From an uncultured Pelagibacteraceae bacterium (lineage in GTDB: Bacteria > Pseudomonadota > Alphaproteobacteria > Pelagibacterales > Pelagibacteraceae), in NCBI GenBank assembly GCA_902597335.1, contig CACJXK010000007.1:1-64000 (forward strand): 64,000 nucleotides of DNA, given 5' to 3'. Both the position numbers and the translations under genes were made by a program. The notes under the pieces were generated by a model. The model was given only the letters and a program-made list of their open reading frames with translations. It searched no databases and was not told the origin of the DNA. The first letter of the stretch is position 1. Each line of letters begins with the position of its first letter. Below, piece after piece: positions 46,582 to 56,393 of the stretch.

Positions 46582-46609
46582 ATATGGTAAGAAAATATAT
46601 AATTTCCAG
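46582..46609 (-). promoter_or_regulatory. Heat-shock-type promoter candidate for grpE
   Basis: On the minus strand CTGGAAA (46603-46609), 14-nt spacer, ACCATAT (46582-46588), each close to CTTGAAA / CCCATNT. The -10 ends 7 bases before the grpE ATG, so the mRNA would be leaderless or nearly so. The -35 touches the rdgB start codon. Confidence 0.5.
46598..46603 (+). promoter_or_regulatory. Consensus -10 box TATAAT before rdgB
   Basis: Perfect TATAAT ending 6 bases before the rdgB ATG. Start of transcription would fall on the ATG. No Shine-Dalgarno is present and no good -35 is seen. Confidence 0.4.
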
Positions 46610-47212
46610 ATGTCAAAAAAAAAAATTAAAGAAATATTTATTGGCTCAAATAATAAAGGAAAACTAAAGGAAATTGCAGATCTACTACCTAAAAGTTTAA
46701 AATTATATTCTAATCTAGACTTCAAAATTCCTAGTCCTATAGAAACAGGTACCTCATTTTATGAAAATTCACTACTCAAGGCAAAATATTTTTCAAAAAA
46801 AACTAAAAAAATTTGTATGTCTGATGACTCTGGAATTGAGATTGATGTTTTAAATAAAAAACCAGGAGTATACTCAGCAGACTGGGCTGGGAAAAAAAGA
46901 AATTTTAATTTAGCCATTAAAAAAGTATATCGAGAAATTTATAAGAAAGATAAAAATTGGAAAAAGAAAAAAATTACAGCTAGATTTATCTGCGTTCTAA
47001 CAATATTTTGGCCAAATGGAAAATTTGTGAGTAAAGTCGGTAAAATTGAAGGTCGTATCTCTAATATAAAAAAAGGAAAAAATGGTTTTGGTTATGATCC
47101 AATCTTCATACCAAAAGGAAAAAGATTAACTTTTGGTGAACTAGAACCTCAAAAAAAATATAGAATAGATCATCGTTTTAATGCATTCAAAAAAATTAAA
47201 AAATTTTTTTGA
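46610..47212 (+). CDS. rdgB: Non-canonical purine NTP pyrophosphatase (RdgB/Ham1)
   Basis: Removes dITP/XTP from the nucleotide pool. SNNKGKLKEI near residues 13-22, TGTSFYENSLLKAK, and the catalytic SDDSGIEIDVL are family motifs; GFGYDPIFIPKG and FNAFKK close it. I take the ATG at 46610 (200 aa), where the homology starts. Overlaps the convergent LppC-like gene by 17 bp. Confidence 0.93.
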   Translation: MSKKKIKEIFIGSNNKGKLKEIADLLPKSLKLYSNLDFKIPSPIETGTSFYENSLLKAKYFSKKTKKICMSDDSGIEIDVLNKKPGVYSADWAGKKRNFNLAIKKVYREIYKKDKNWKKKKITARFICVLTIFWPNGKFVSKVGKIEGRISNIKKGKNGFGYDPIFIPKGKRLTFGELEPQKKYRIDHRFNAFKKIKKFF

Positions 47213-48347
47213 ATTGATTATCTTCAACACTATAGAAATTTAATTGATGTGTAATTACATTTTTATTTATTTCAAAAATTCCTATTTTTCCTTTAAATTT
47301 ATTTTTTTTGTAAAATATATTTTTTGAAATCTTAAAATCATTTTCTAAAATTAAAAAATAAACTAGTCCAATCAAATCATAACTTAAAAACGATAGTTGA
47401 TCACCATCCTCGCCATAATTATTCTTAAAATCATTTAAAAATGTTTCATAATTATTTTTATTTATGGATGGAAAATATATGGGATGAAGAGAGGTCTCTT
47501 TCAAAAGAGAATTATCAAACCATTGGTTTAAGGTAATGTATTTAATTCTTTTTGAGGAAACATCTGTATATAGTAATGATGTAGCAACGCTTTTCAAATT
47601 TTCATCGAAATCAGCTATTACTACAGAGTCAAAGCCAATATTTCCAAGTGTGTCCCTTTTCTTTAAGTCTTGAATTTTTTTATCTTTGTCTTTAAATGAT
47701 AAACTTTCTATCCTTTTTATTTCATCTTGCAGGTTATTTTTTCTTATTTGATATTTTGTTAGATCCTCTATTTGTTTTGTAAGTTTAGTTGGTTCTCTAT
47801 TATAATAAAATATGTCTTTATGTTCTATCTTCGTTTTTTTAACTGCAATTTCTATTTCTTTTTTATATTCTGATATTGGAATTAAAAAAATACTTTTTGA
47901 CAAATTATTTTTGTCATTAAATTTTTTTATTGTCTGTACTTGTGAAATTGCATTCACACCTGCACTAATAACATTTTTAGGATTATCAATTAATTTATTT
48001 GTAAATGAAATGAAAATAACATCTTTTAAATCATCGAGATACTTATTACTTTCATAAAATACTGGTCCTAAAATAATCCTCACTCCTTCTTGATATAATT
48101 CTTTAGAAACTTTTAATGCATTAATAGGATTTGATCTCGTATCCCTTGGGAGAATCTCTATTTTTTCGTCATCAATCTTATTGACTGCCATTCTAATCGA
48201 TTTGATGATTTTTTCACCAATTACAGAATTCTCTCCACTTAGAGGAACGATTAATCCAATTTTAATTTTTTCTTTTGAGTAAGCACTTTTATTTAAAGCA
48301 AGGATTATTATAGCTCCACATAAAAGCAATTTAATAAAAGTTTTCAT
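47196..48347 (-). CDS. LppC-like periplasmic-binding-fold protein (penicillin-binding protein activator?)
   Basis: Signal peptide to about residue 24, then a type 1 periplasmic-binding fold (IKIGLIVPLSGENSVIGEKIIKSIRMAV, RIILGPVFYESNKYL). This could be a branched-chain amino-acid-binding protein, but its divergent position next to rsmI is that of LppC/LpoA-type lipoprotein activators in proteobacteria. I see no lipobox Cys in the mature start (a Cys lies in LLLCGAI within the hydrophobic core). 383 aa. No ABC transporter genes are adjacent. Confidence 0.65.
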   Translation of the reverse strand: MKTFIKLLLCGAIIILALNKSAYSKEKIKIGLIVPLSGENSVIGEKIIKSIRMAVNKIDDEKIEILPRDTRSNPINALKVSKELYQEGVRIILGPVFYESNKYLDDLKDVIFISFTNKLIDNPKNVISAGVNAISQVQTIKKFNDKNNLSKSIFLIPISEYKKEIEIAVKKTKIEHKDIFYYNREPTKLTKQIEDLTKYQIRKNNLQDEIKRIESLSFKDKDKKIQDLKKRDTLGNIGFDSVVIADFDENLKSVATSLLYTDVSSKRIKYITLNQWFDNSLLKETSLHPIYFPSINKNNYETFLNDFKNNYGEDGDQLSFLSYDLIGLVYFLILENDFKISKNIFYKKNKFKGKIGIFEINKNVITHQLNFYSVEDNQFKKIF

Positions 48348-48383
48348 TTTAGTTTTAATAATATAATTAAATAAATAATTTAA

Positions 48384-49235
48384 ATGAATTTAAATAATAA
48401 TAAATTTAAACCTGGGCTATATTGTGTTGCTACACCAATAGGAAATATGGGTGATATTTCTTTTAGAGCAATTGAAACCTTAAGAAAATCGGATTTAATC
48501 TTATGTGAGGATACAAGAGTTTCAAAAAATATTCTTAAAAAATTTGAAATAAAGAAAAAAATAATTTCTAATCATAAATTTAATGAAACTAAAAATTTAA
48601 AATTAGTATTAGAACTTCTTAAAAAGAATAAAATAGTATCATTAGTTTCTGATGCCGGAACACCAGCTCTTTCAGACCCTGGAAAAATACTTGTAAAAGA
48701 ATGTGCAAAAAATGGAATTGACGTTTTTCCAATTCCTGGTCCATCTGCATTAAGTGCAGCAATATCAATAAGTGGATTTTCTGATAATTTCTATTTTTGT
48801 GGGTTTTTACCTGAAAAACAAAATCAAATTAGAAATTTATTTAAGAATTTATCAATTCTCGAATGTTCAATTGCATTTTTTATATCACCTAATAAACTTA
48901 GTAAAAGAATTAATGATATTAAAGAATTCTTTTTGGATAGAGAAATACTTATTTGTAGGGAAATTAGCAAATATCACGAAGAATACATCAGAGTATCGGT
49001 AAATGAATTATCAAAAATTAATTTTTCTAGAAAAGGTGAAATAACTGTTGTTATTTCTGAAATGAAAAAAGAAAGATTAAGTTTTAAAGAACTTGAAGAA
49101 TCAGATAAAAAAAAAATACATAAATTAATTAAAAAAATGTCAATAAAAGATATAGTAAAAAAAATTTCAGAAGATAAAAAAATTTCTAAAAAAGTTATTT
49201 ATAAATTTTGTATAGAAATTAAAAATGAAAATTAA
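48384..49235 (+). CDS. rsmI: 16S rRNA 2'-O-ribose C1402 methyltransferase RsmI
   Basis: Tetrapyrrole-methylase-fold methyltransferase. LYCVATPIGNMGDISFRAIE at the start, then LCEDTRVSKNIL, VSLVSDAGTPALSDPGK and FPIPGPSALSAAISISG are RsmI hallmarks. 283 aa. The last 11 bp overlap the next gene. YraN, the usual next gene in alphaproteobacteria, is not here. Confidence 0.95.
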   Translation: MNLNNNKFKPGLYCVATPIGNMGDISFRAIETLRKSDLILCEDTRVSKNILKKFEIKKKIISNHKFNETKNLKLVLELLKKNKIVSLVSDAGTPALSDPGKILVKECAKNGIDVFPIPGPSALSAAISISGFSDNFYFCGFLPEKQNQIRNLFKNLSILECSIAFFISPNKLSKRINDIKEFFLDREILICREISKYHEEYIRVSVNELSKINFSRKGEITVVISEMKKERLSFKELEESDKKKIHKLIKKMSIKDIVKKISEDKKISKKVIYKFCIEIKNEN

Positions 49236-49818
49236 AAAAATTTTATTTTTGATAAGTTTTATAATTCTTTCAGGTTGTGTTGGGTACTCTTCAACAGGTG
49301 TTCTAGGTACTGGTGTTTCAATTGCTTTGGACCCTAGGAGTTTGGGAACCCAGATAGATGATTCAATAATGCAGCAAAACTTGAGAGCAAAATTATTATC
49401 AACAGACAAAAGTTATATTATTTCAGTAAAAACAAAAATTCTTGATGGAAGGATATTTCTTACTGGAAAAGTAAGTTCAGTTGAGGATAAATTAAAAATT
49501 ACAAAATTAGCTTGGGAAATAAAAGGCGCAAGATCAGTTAAAAATGATTTAAGAATAAAAGAAGAGTTTAATTTTAAAAGATCCGCTAAAGATTTACTTT
49601 TAACATCACAACTTAGAGCAGCTTTAATAGCAAATAAAAAAGTAAAATCAGTTAACTACAATATAGACTCTTATAAAAAGAAAATTTATATTTATGGAAT
49701 AGCTCAAAATGATACTGAGAGAGACGAGGTGACTATGGAAGCAAAACAAATATTAGATGTAGAAGATGTAATCACCAGTATATTTTTAGTTGATGATTTG
49801 AGAGTTGTAAAAAATTAG
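49225..49818 (+). CDS. BON-domain lipoprotein (DolP/YraP-like)
   Basis: Lipoprotein signal with lipobox LSGC (Cys18). Two BON domains follow: about 50-110 (VKTKILDGRIFLTGKVSSVEDKLKITKLAWEIKGARSVKNDL) and 120-190 (VNYNIDSYKKKIYIYGIAQNDTERDEVTMEAKQI). This layout is that of DolP (YraP), an outer-membrane lipoprotein for envelope integrity. 197 aa. Translation start lies inside the end of rsmI. Confidence 0.88.
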   Translation: MKIKKILFLISFIILSGCVGYSSTGVLGTGVSIALDPRSLGTQIDDSIMQQNLRAKLLSTDKSYIISVKTKILDGRIFLTGKVSSVEDKLKITKLAWEIKGARSVKNDLRIKEEFNFKRSAKDLLLTSQLRAALIANKKVKSVNYNIDSYKKKIYIYGIAQNDTERDEVTMEAKQILDVEDVITSIFLVDDLRVVKN

Positions 49819-49825
49819 CTTTTAT

Positions 49826-52111
49826 TCAAATTTTTTTATAATCAATTACCCCTGCTGAATATGCAGCTACTGATGCTAAGTTCAAAATTTCAGATGTAGA
49901 TGATCTCAAAGGAGCTATCTCGATTGGTTGAGCAAGACCTATTAATAATGGACCAATTACTTTTGCGTCTCCTAATGTCTTCATTATTTTATAAGAAATT
50001 GCAGCACTATGTTGACCAGGCATGATTAAAATATTTGCTTTACCGACTATTTCTGAAAATGGATATAAATCAGAATATTCATCATCAAGTGCCACATCTG
50101 GTTGCATATCCCCATCAAATTTAAAATCTACTTTTCTATCTTTTAATATTTCCACAGCTTCTCTAATATGTTTTGTTCTGGTGGTAATTGGTTGACCAAA
50201 TGTTGAATGTGATAAAAAAGCAACTTTAGGATCAATTCCGAACAATCTTACAACTCTTGCAGATGAGATTGCTATATTAGCTAATTCATCAGATGAAGGA
50301 TATTCGTTAACTGATGTATCTCCTATAAATACCGTTTTTCCTTTTCTTACCACCATGTTTAAGCCAAACATTATTTCTCCTTTACGCGCAGGTATAACTT
50401 TTTTTATCCTTTCAAGTGACTGTGAATATCTTCTGGTATTACCTGTTACCATTGCATCTGCATCTCCACATTCAACCATACATGACGCCCAAATAACCCT
50501 GTCATTTCTAATCATCCTATCACAATCTCTTTCAAGTAAACCTTGGTCTCTATGCATTTTCTTAAAGAGAAATTTTGTGTATTTGTCTCTCATTTTTTTA
50601 TCAGTTGAATTAACAATTTTAATATTCAAATTTTCTCCATAACCAATTTCTTTTAACCTCTGCTTAACTATGTTTTCTTTTGCAACAATTATAGGAGTTC
50701 CTAAACCAGTATTTTTAAATGCAATTGCAGCTTTTAAAGTATTTTCATCCTCACCATCTGCAAAAACAACTGTTTTCTGATTTTTCTTAATTTTAGAATT
50801 TATCCCTTGCAGAATTGTTACTGAGGGATCTAACCTCTGTTTTAATTGATCAGAGTATGTACTAAAATTTTCAATTTTTTTTCTTGCTACATGCGTTTTC
50901 ATCGCAGCTTTTGCTACAGCTAATGGAATTACGCTTATTAGTCTTGGATCAAATGTAGAGGGAATAATATAATCTTTTCCATATTTTGGTCGATCTCCGC
51001 CCATTGCTGCTGCAACTTCATCAGGAACTCTTTCTCTAGCTAATTTTGCAATTGCATTAGCAGCAGCCATTTTCATTTCTTCATTTATTGTTTTTGCTCT
51101 TGCATCAAGAGCACCTCTGAATATATATGGAAAACCAATTAAATTATTTACTTGATTGGGATAATCTGATCTACCGGTTGCTATGATTGCATCTTTTCTC
51201 ACTTTATAGACATCCTCTGGTAATATTTCTGGATCTGGATTAGCGCAAGCGAATATAATTGGATTCTTTGCCATTCGTTTAACCATTTCTTTTTTTAATA
51301 TTCCAGCTGACGATAGGCCTAAAAAAACGTCTGCATTTTTTAATGCATCATTCAAATTTTTTTTTTTTGTTTTTTTTGCATACTTAAGTTTCCACTTATT
51401 CAACCCTTTTCTGTTATAACTAATTACACCCTTGCTATCTATCATGGTTAAATTTTCTTTTTTTACACCTAATTTAATAAATAAATCTGAGCATGCCATT
51501 GCTGAGGCTCCTGCACCATTTACAACAACTTTAATATTAGAAATTTTTTTTTTTGTTATGTGAATTGAATTAATTAATGCAGCAGATGTAATGATTGCTG
51601 TTCCATGTTGATCATCATGAAATACTGGAATATCAAGTACTTTTTTTAATTCTTCTTCAATTATGAAACACTCTGGAGCAGCGATATCTTCAAGATTAAT
51701 ACCTCCAAAACTAACTGCAAAGTTTTTTATACTGTTAACTATTTCTTTAGGATCTTTGCTGTCAATCTCTAAATCAATAGCATCAATATCTGCGAATCTT
51801 TTAAACAAAACTGCCTTACCTTCCATCACAGGTTTTGAGGCAATAGCTCCTAAATTACCTAGTCCTAAAATAGCTGATCCATTGCTTATAACTGCAACTA
51901 AATTTCCTTTAGTTGTATAATCGTAAGCTCGTTCAGAATTCTTATAGATTTCTTTGACTGGCGCTGCTACCCCAGGTGAATAAGCTAAAGCTAAATCTCT
52001 TTTCGAAGTCATTGGTTTTGATGAATTTATCTCAATCTTTCCAGATTTGTTTAAATTATGAAACTCAAGAGCTTCTTTATCCGAGTAGTGTTCAATTTTA
52101 TTTTTTTTCAT
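49826..52111 (-). CDS. maeB: NADP-dependent malic enzyme with phosphotransacetylase-like domain (MaeB)
   Basis: Decarboxylates malate to pyruvate. The malic enzyme domain (about 1-425) has YSPGVAAPVKEI, KGNLVAVISNGSAILGLGNLGA and FHDDQHGTAIITSAALINSI; the NAD(P) fold VVVNGAGASAMACSDL. The C-terminal half (about 430-761) is a phosphotransacetylase-like domain, regulatory in this family. I use the ATG at 52109-52111 (761 aa); an upstream start would cross into murJ. Together with mtkAB-mcl it gives the cell several malate exits. Confidence 0.95.
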   Translation of the reverse strand: MKKNKIEHYSDKEALEFHNLNKSGKIEINSSKPMTSKRDLALAYSPGVAAPVKEIYKNSERAYDYTTKGNLVAVISNGSAILGLGNLGAIASKPVMEGKAVLFKRFADIDAIDLEIDSKDPKEIVNSIKNFAVSFGGINLEDIAAPECFIIEEELKKVLDIPVFHDDQHGTAIITSAALINSIHITKKKISNIKVVVNGAGASAMACSDLFIKLGVKKENLTMIDSKGVISYNRKGLNKWKLKYAKKTKKKNLNDALKNADVFLGLSSAGILKKEMVKRMAKNPIIFACANPDPEILPEDVYKVRKDAIIATGRSDYPNQVNNLIGFPYIFRGALDARAKTINEEMKMAAANAIAKLARERVPDEVAAAMGGDRPKYGKDYIIPSTFDPRLISVIPLAVAKAAMKTHVARKKIENFSTYSDQLKQRLDPSVTILQGINSKIKKNQKTVVFADGEDENTLKAAIAFKNTGLGTPIIVAKENIVKQRLKEIGYGENLNIKIVNSTDKKMRDKYTKFLFKKMHRDQGLLERDCDRMIRNDRVIWASCMVECGDADAMVTGNTRRYSQSLERIKKVIPARKGEIMFGLNMVVRKGKTVFIGDTSVNEYPSSDELANIAISSARVVRLFGIDPKVAFLSHSTFGQPITTRTKHIREAVEILKDRKVDFKFDGDMQPDVALDDEYSDLYPFSEIVGKANILIMPGQHSAAISYKIMKTLGDAKVIGPLLIGLAQPIEIAPLRSSTSEILNLASVAAYSAGVIDYKKI

Positions 52112-52160
52112 TTCTTTAATTATTTGTACTAATAAGCCAAATTTAAGAATAATATGATTT

Positions 52161-53690
52161 ATGAATCTTATTAAGTCAACAAGCACATTTAGCATATTTG
52201 TTTTATTAAGTAGAGTTCTTGGTTATGTAAGAGATTTTTTCATAGCAATATACCTTGGATCAGGTCCTCTTGCAGATGCTTTTTTTGTGGCCTTTAGAAT
52301 TCCAAATACATTTAGAAGATTATTTTCTGAAGGAACTTTTAATGCAGCTTTTGTTCCTTCATATTCTTCAGAATTAATTAAGGGAAAAAAAAATGCAAAC
52401 TCATTTGCAAACACAATTTTTAACTTATTATTTTTAGTTTTGTTTTTTACAATTCTAGTAATTGAAATTTTTATGCCATCATTTATTAAAATAATTGCCC
52501 CAGGTTTTTCAAATGACCAAGAAAAATTAAATACTGCAATAAACTTAACCAGAATTACTTTTCCGTTTTTATTTTTTATCAGTCTGGCTTCTTTTTTTTC
52601 AGCAATATTAAACTCTCATAATAAATTTGCAGCAGCAGCAGCAGCTCCAATAATTCTTAATATATTGTTGATAATTTGTTTGTTATTTGCTGAGGATTTA
52701 AATAACAATTTAGTCTATTATTTATCCTATACAGTCTCTATTGCTGGTCTAATTCAATTTATCTTCTTATTAATATTTGTAAAAAAATATTTCAAATTAG
52801 ATATTAGCTTTAAATTTAAAATTAACGAAAAAGTTAAAATTTTTTTTAATAAACTTTTACCAAGTATTTTTTCATCTGGTGTAACTCAAATAAATATCTT
52901 AGTTGGAACAATTATTGCGTCTTTTCAGGCAAGTGCGGTTTCTTATTTATACTATGCAGATAGGATTTATCAGATAAACTTAGCAATAGCAGGGATTGCA
53001 ATAGGAACTGTTATACTTCCAAATTTAAGTCGACATATTAAAAAAAATAATCATTTTAAAACTATCGAACTTCAGAATAAAGCTCTAGAGCTCAGTTTAT
53101 TTCTAAGCTTGCCGGCAACATTAGCTCTTATAGTTGGTTCAGAACAAATAACATCTTCGTTATTTGGATATGGCTCATTTGATCAACAAAGCTTATATAA
53201 CTCTGCGAAAGCCCTATTTTATTTCTCTTTTGGGCTTCCTGCATTCTCATTGATTAAAATATTTTCAACTTTCTTATTTGCAAGAAATGATACCAAAACT
53301 CCATTTAAGTATTCACTTATTTCAGTAATCTTAAATATATTAATAAGTTTAATATTTTTTTCAAAGATTGGTTTTATAATAATACCAATAGCTACAACAA
53401 TCTCCTCATGGTTTAATGGGATTATTTTATTGATCTTTGTAATTAATAAAAACTACTTCAAATTTAGTCCAAATTTTCTTGAACAAATATTAAAAATTAT
53501 TTTTTCAAATATAATAGCAATCTCTATTTTTTACTTTTTGTTAAATTTTCTATCATCTTACTTTGAGTACGGAAATAGTTTGAAATTTTTATATATTGTT
53601 TTGATTGTTTTATTTACTTTTGTTTCATACGTCGGGGTCTCAATTATTATAAAGGCTTTTAAAATTTCAGATATTAATTTAAAGTATTAA
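52161..53690 (+). CDS. murJ: Lipid II flippase MurJ
   Basis: Flips lipid II across the inner membrane for peptidoglycan synthesis. About 14 membrane helices, with SRVLGYVRDFFIAIYLG and ADAFFVAFRIPNTFRRLFSEGTFNAAFVP near the start (the conserved Arg/Asp cavity residues). 509 aa. Divergent from maeB with 49 bp between. The trpS ATG follows after 3 bp. Confidence 0.96.
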   Translation: MNLIKSTSTFSIFVLLSRVLGYVRDFFIAIYLGSGPLADAFFVAFRIPNTFRRLFSEGTFNAAFVPSYSSELIKGKKNANSFANTIFNLLFLVLFFTILVIEIFMPSFIKIIAPGFSNDQEKLNTAINLTRITFPFLFFISLASFFSAILNSHNKFAAAAAAPIILNILLIICLLFAEDLNNNLVYYLSYTVSIAGLIQFIFLLIFVKKYFKLDISFKFKINEKVKIFFNKLLPSIFSSGVTQINILVGTIIASFQASAVSYLYYADRIYQINLAIAGIAIGTVILPNLSRHIKKNNHFKTIELQNKALELSLFLSLPATLALIVGSEQITSSLFGYGSFDQQSLYNSAKALFYFSFGLPAFSLIKIFSTFLFARNDTKTPFKYSLISVILNILISLIFFSKIGFIIIPIATTISSWFNGIILLIFVINKNYFKFSPNFLEQILKIIFSNIIAISIFYFLLNFLSSYFEYGNSLKFLYIVLIVLFTFVSYVGVSIIIKAFKISDINLKY

Positions 53691-53693
53691 ATA

Positions 53694-54695
53694 ATGTCCA
53701 AAATAATATTTTCTGGTGTTCAGCCTACAGGGAACCTTCATTTAGGTAACTATCTTGGAGCTATCAAAAATTTTGTTGAATTAAATGATGAAAAAGAAAA
53801 TAAGTGTATATTCTGTGTTGTAGATTTGCATGCAATTACTGTTAAACAAGATAAAGATGAACTAAAGAACAACATTCGTGAAACAGCTGCAACTTTTATT
53901 GCAAGTGGAATTGACACAAGTAAAAGTATTATTTTTAATCAATCTGAAGTTCATGCACACGCCGAAGGATCCTGGATTTTAAGTTGTATGACTCCAATGG
54001 GTTGGTTGAATAGAATGACACAGTTTAAAGAAAAAGCTGGAAAAGAGAAAGAAAAAGCATCTGTTGGTCTTTATATTTATCCTATTTTGATGGCCAGTGA
54101 TATATTGCTCTATGATGCTACCCATGTTCCTGTTGGGGATGATCAGAAACAACATTTGGAACTAACAAGAGATATAGCACAAAAATTTAACAAAGATTTT
54201 AATTGTGAAAATTTTTTAAAAGTACCAGAACCATTAATTAAAAAAAAATTTTCAAGAATAATGAGTTTAAAAGATGGTTTAAAAAAAATGAGTAAATCAG
54301 ACCCATCAGATCTTAGTAGAATTAATTTGACAGACTCCAAAGATGAAATTGTTAACAAAATTAAAAAAGCAAAAACCGATTCTTATCCTATTCCAAATGA
54401 GGAAATAAAATTAAAAGACAGACCTGAAGCCCAAAATCTTCTTGGAATTTATTCTAGTATTTCAAATCAAACTTTGGATAAAACTTTAAATGAATTTGGA
54501 GGTAAAAATTTTTCAGATTTAAAAGTTCAATTAGCTGAAATTTTATCAAATAAAATTTCTCCTATAACAAAAGAGATAAAGAAATTAACTAATGATAAAA
54601 AATATTTGGATAAGATTCTATGGGAGGGTGCAATTAAAGCAGAAGAAATAGCAGGAAAAAAGATAAAAGAAATGAAGAAAATAATTGGTTTTTAG
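53694..54695 (+). CDS. trpS: Tryptophanyl-tRNA synthetase
   Basis: Class I synthetase, bacterial type. PTGNLHLGNYLGA (11-23) with the HIGH equivalent HLGN at 16-19; MASDILLYDATHVPVGDDQKQHLELTRDIA; KMSKS loop at 198-202. 333 aa. murJ-trpS is a common alphaproteobacterial pair. Confidence 0.98.
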   Translation: MSKIIFSGVQPTGNLHLGNYLGAIKNFVELNDEKENKCIFCVVDLHAITVKQDKDELKNNIRETAATFIASGIDTSKSIIFNQSEVHAHAEGSWILSCMTPMGWLNRMTQFKEKAGKEKEKASVGLYIYPILMASDILLYDATHVPVGDDQKQHLELTRDIAQKFNKDFNCENFLKVPEPLIKKKFSRIMSLKDGLKKMSKSDPSDLSRINLTDSKDEIVNKIKKAKTDSYPIPNEEIKLKDRPEAQNLLGIYSSISNQTLDKTLNEFGGKNFSDLKVQLAEILSNKISPITKEIKKLTNDKKYLDKILWEGAIKAEEIAGKKIKEMKKIIGF

Positions 54696-54734
54696 AAATC
54701 TTTAAATATTTAAAATTATGACTATATAACTGAG

Positions 54735-55277
54735 ATGTTCATACAAACACAAGAAACACCAAATCCAAACTCCTTAAAATTTTTGCCAGGCAAAAGAGTA
54801 TCTAATGATGGTTCTTATGAGTTTTTAAATGAAAATCAAACAGAAATTCCAATATTAAAGAATATCCTTTCAATAAATGGTGTAACAGGAATTTTTTTAA
54901 GTGAGGATTTTATTTCAGTTAATAAATCTCATGAAGAAAAGTGGGAAAATATTAAACATATAGTTATATCTTATTTAAATGAGTACTATGATCAAGGAAA
55001 TGAATTTATAATTAATAAAAAAGCAGATATAAAGGTTCCTAAAGATTTTGGAGAAATTGAAAACAAGATAATTAAGATATTAGAAACTAAAATTAGGCCA
55101 GCTGTTGCAAGAGATGGCGGTGACATTACATTCAAAGAATTTAAAGATGGAAAAGTTACAGTTATATTAAAAGGAAGTTGTTCAGGATGTCCCTCTTCAA
55201 CTTTAACTCTAAAACAGGGGGTGCAAAATTTACTTTGTCATTATATTCCTGAAGTTAAAGAAGTTTTAGCTGTATAA
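54735..55277 (+). CDS. NifU-like Fe-S cluster scaffold/carrier (Nfu)
   Basis: N-terminal Nfu_N domain (FIQTQETPNPNSLKFLPGKRV, about 2-22) and C-terminal NifU domain with the cluster-binding CSGC at 149-152, preceded by RPAVARDGGDITF. Delivers 4Fe-4S clusters to target enzymes. 180 aa. In alphaproteobacteria it often lies next to trpS, murJ and tsaB, as here. Confidence 0.94.
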   Translation: MFIQTQETPNPNSLKFLPGKRVSNDGSYEFLNENQTEIPILKNILSINGVTGIFLSEDFISVNKSHEEKWENIKHIVISYLNEYYDQGNEFIINKKADIKVPKDFGEIENKIIKILETKIRPAVARDGGDITFKEFKDGKVTVILKGSCSGCPSSTLTLKQGVQNLLCHYIPEVKEVLAV

Positions 55278-55316
55278 AATCATTAAGATAAAATATAAAG
55301 AAACTCTAAAGCAAAA

Positions 55317-56393
55317 ATGTCAAAAAAAAAATTTGATAAACTAGATAAAGGTATCTTAAATTTTTTCAAAACATTGCTATTAAGCTTTATTTTAATATTT
55401 ATGTTCTCAATTTTGCCAAATTCAATCAGCTTTGTAAAAAGTAGTTTAAAACCAAATGATGTAGTATTCAATTTATCGAAACAGAATTTTGATGAAATTT
55501 TAGAGGAACAAAAAAAAAATAAACTTTTAAACAATTCACTTAAAGATAGATTTAGTTGGAATATTTTTGAAGATATAGAAGTTTTCGGAAAGAACGAGGA
55601 GGATAAAGACCCTCAACGTTTGAGTGCTTCAACCATCGAGGAATTGTTCAGAGACAATGGATATAATCTAGAAAAAGTCAAAGAAACAAAGTTAGTCAAT
55701 GCTGGAAACCAACTTACCAGACTTCCAAAAGAGTTAAAAAATATTGAAAGTCCAAAAAAAAGAAAAAAATTATTCATTCAGATTGTTTTACCTTTGATTA
55801 TTGAGGAAAATCTAAAAATTAGGTTTGATAGAAAAAAACTTTTTGAAATTTTGAATAAAAATAATACAACTAAAGTTGATAAAGCTTGGATTGATCTAAA
55901 ATTTAAACAATACGGTATAAAAAATAATGATTTATCAAAACTTAAAATTAGAATGGATGAGATACCAGTTTCATTAGCAATAGCACAAGCAGCAAAAGAA
56001 ACTGGGTGGGGAAGTTCGAGATTTGCGCAAGAGGGAAATGCTTTATTTGGTCAATGGACCTGGTCTGGTGAGGGCATTAAACCTTTAGAGGTTGAAAAAG
56101 GTGAAAAACATAAAGTTGCAAAGTTTAAAATACTTAAAGCATCAGTAAGAGCATATCAAAGAAATTTAAATACCCATTCAAGTTATCAAGAATTTAGAAT
56201 TGAACGAGCAATTCAAAGGGATAATGATGGAAAATTAGATAGTTTAAAACTTGTAAACTTTTTAGAAAAATATGCAGAAACTGGAAAAGAATACACAGAA
56301 ATCCTAAAAAAAATAATTAAACAGAATAACTTAATTGATTTTGATGATGTTGAGATTTTACCAACAAGTTTAAAAATGAAAAACTTGATTTAA
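55317..56393 (+). CDS. Bax-like glucosaminidase-domain membrane protein
   Basis: An N-terminal anchor (about 18-38, FKTLLLSFILIFMFSILPNSI) is followed by a charged region and a C-terminal glucosaminidase (Bax/FlgJ-like) domain: ISLAIAQAAKETGWGSSRFAQEGNALFGQWTW with the catalytic Glu, and RAYQRNLNTHSSYQEFR. Likely peptidoglycan hydrolase in the periplasm. 358 aa. The end overlaps the convergent deacetylase gene by 4 bp. Confidence 0.85.
   Translation: MSKKKFDKLDKGILNFFKTLLLSFILIFMFSILPNSISFVKSSLKPNDVVFNLSKQNFDEILEEQKKNKLLNNSLKDRFSWNIFEDIEVFGKNEEDKDPQRLSASTIEELFRDNGYNLEKVKETKLVNAGNQLTRLPKELKNIESPKKRKKLFIQIVLPLIIEENLKIRFDRKKLFEILNKNNTTKVDKAWIDLKFKQYGIKNNDLSKLKIRMDEIPVSLAIAQAAKETGWGSSRFAQEGNALFGQWTWSGEGIKPLEVEKGEKHKVAKFKILKASVRAYQRNLNTHSSYQEFRIERAIQRDNDGKLDSLKLVNFLEKYAETGKEYTEILKKIIKQNNLIDFDDVEILPTSLKMKNLI

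Noticed and set aside
55283..55534. Minus-strand 83-codon Phe/Leu-rich frame opposite the Bax-like gene
   Set aside because: Antisense of the anchor segment of a real gene; Lys codons read backward give Phe.
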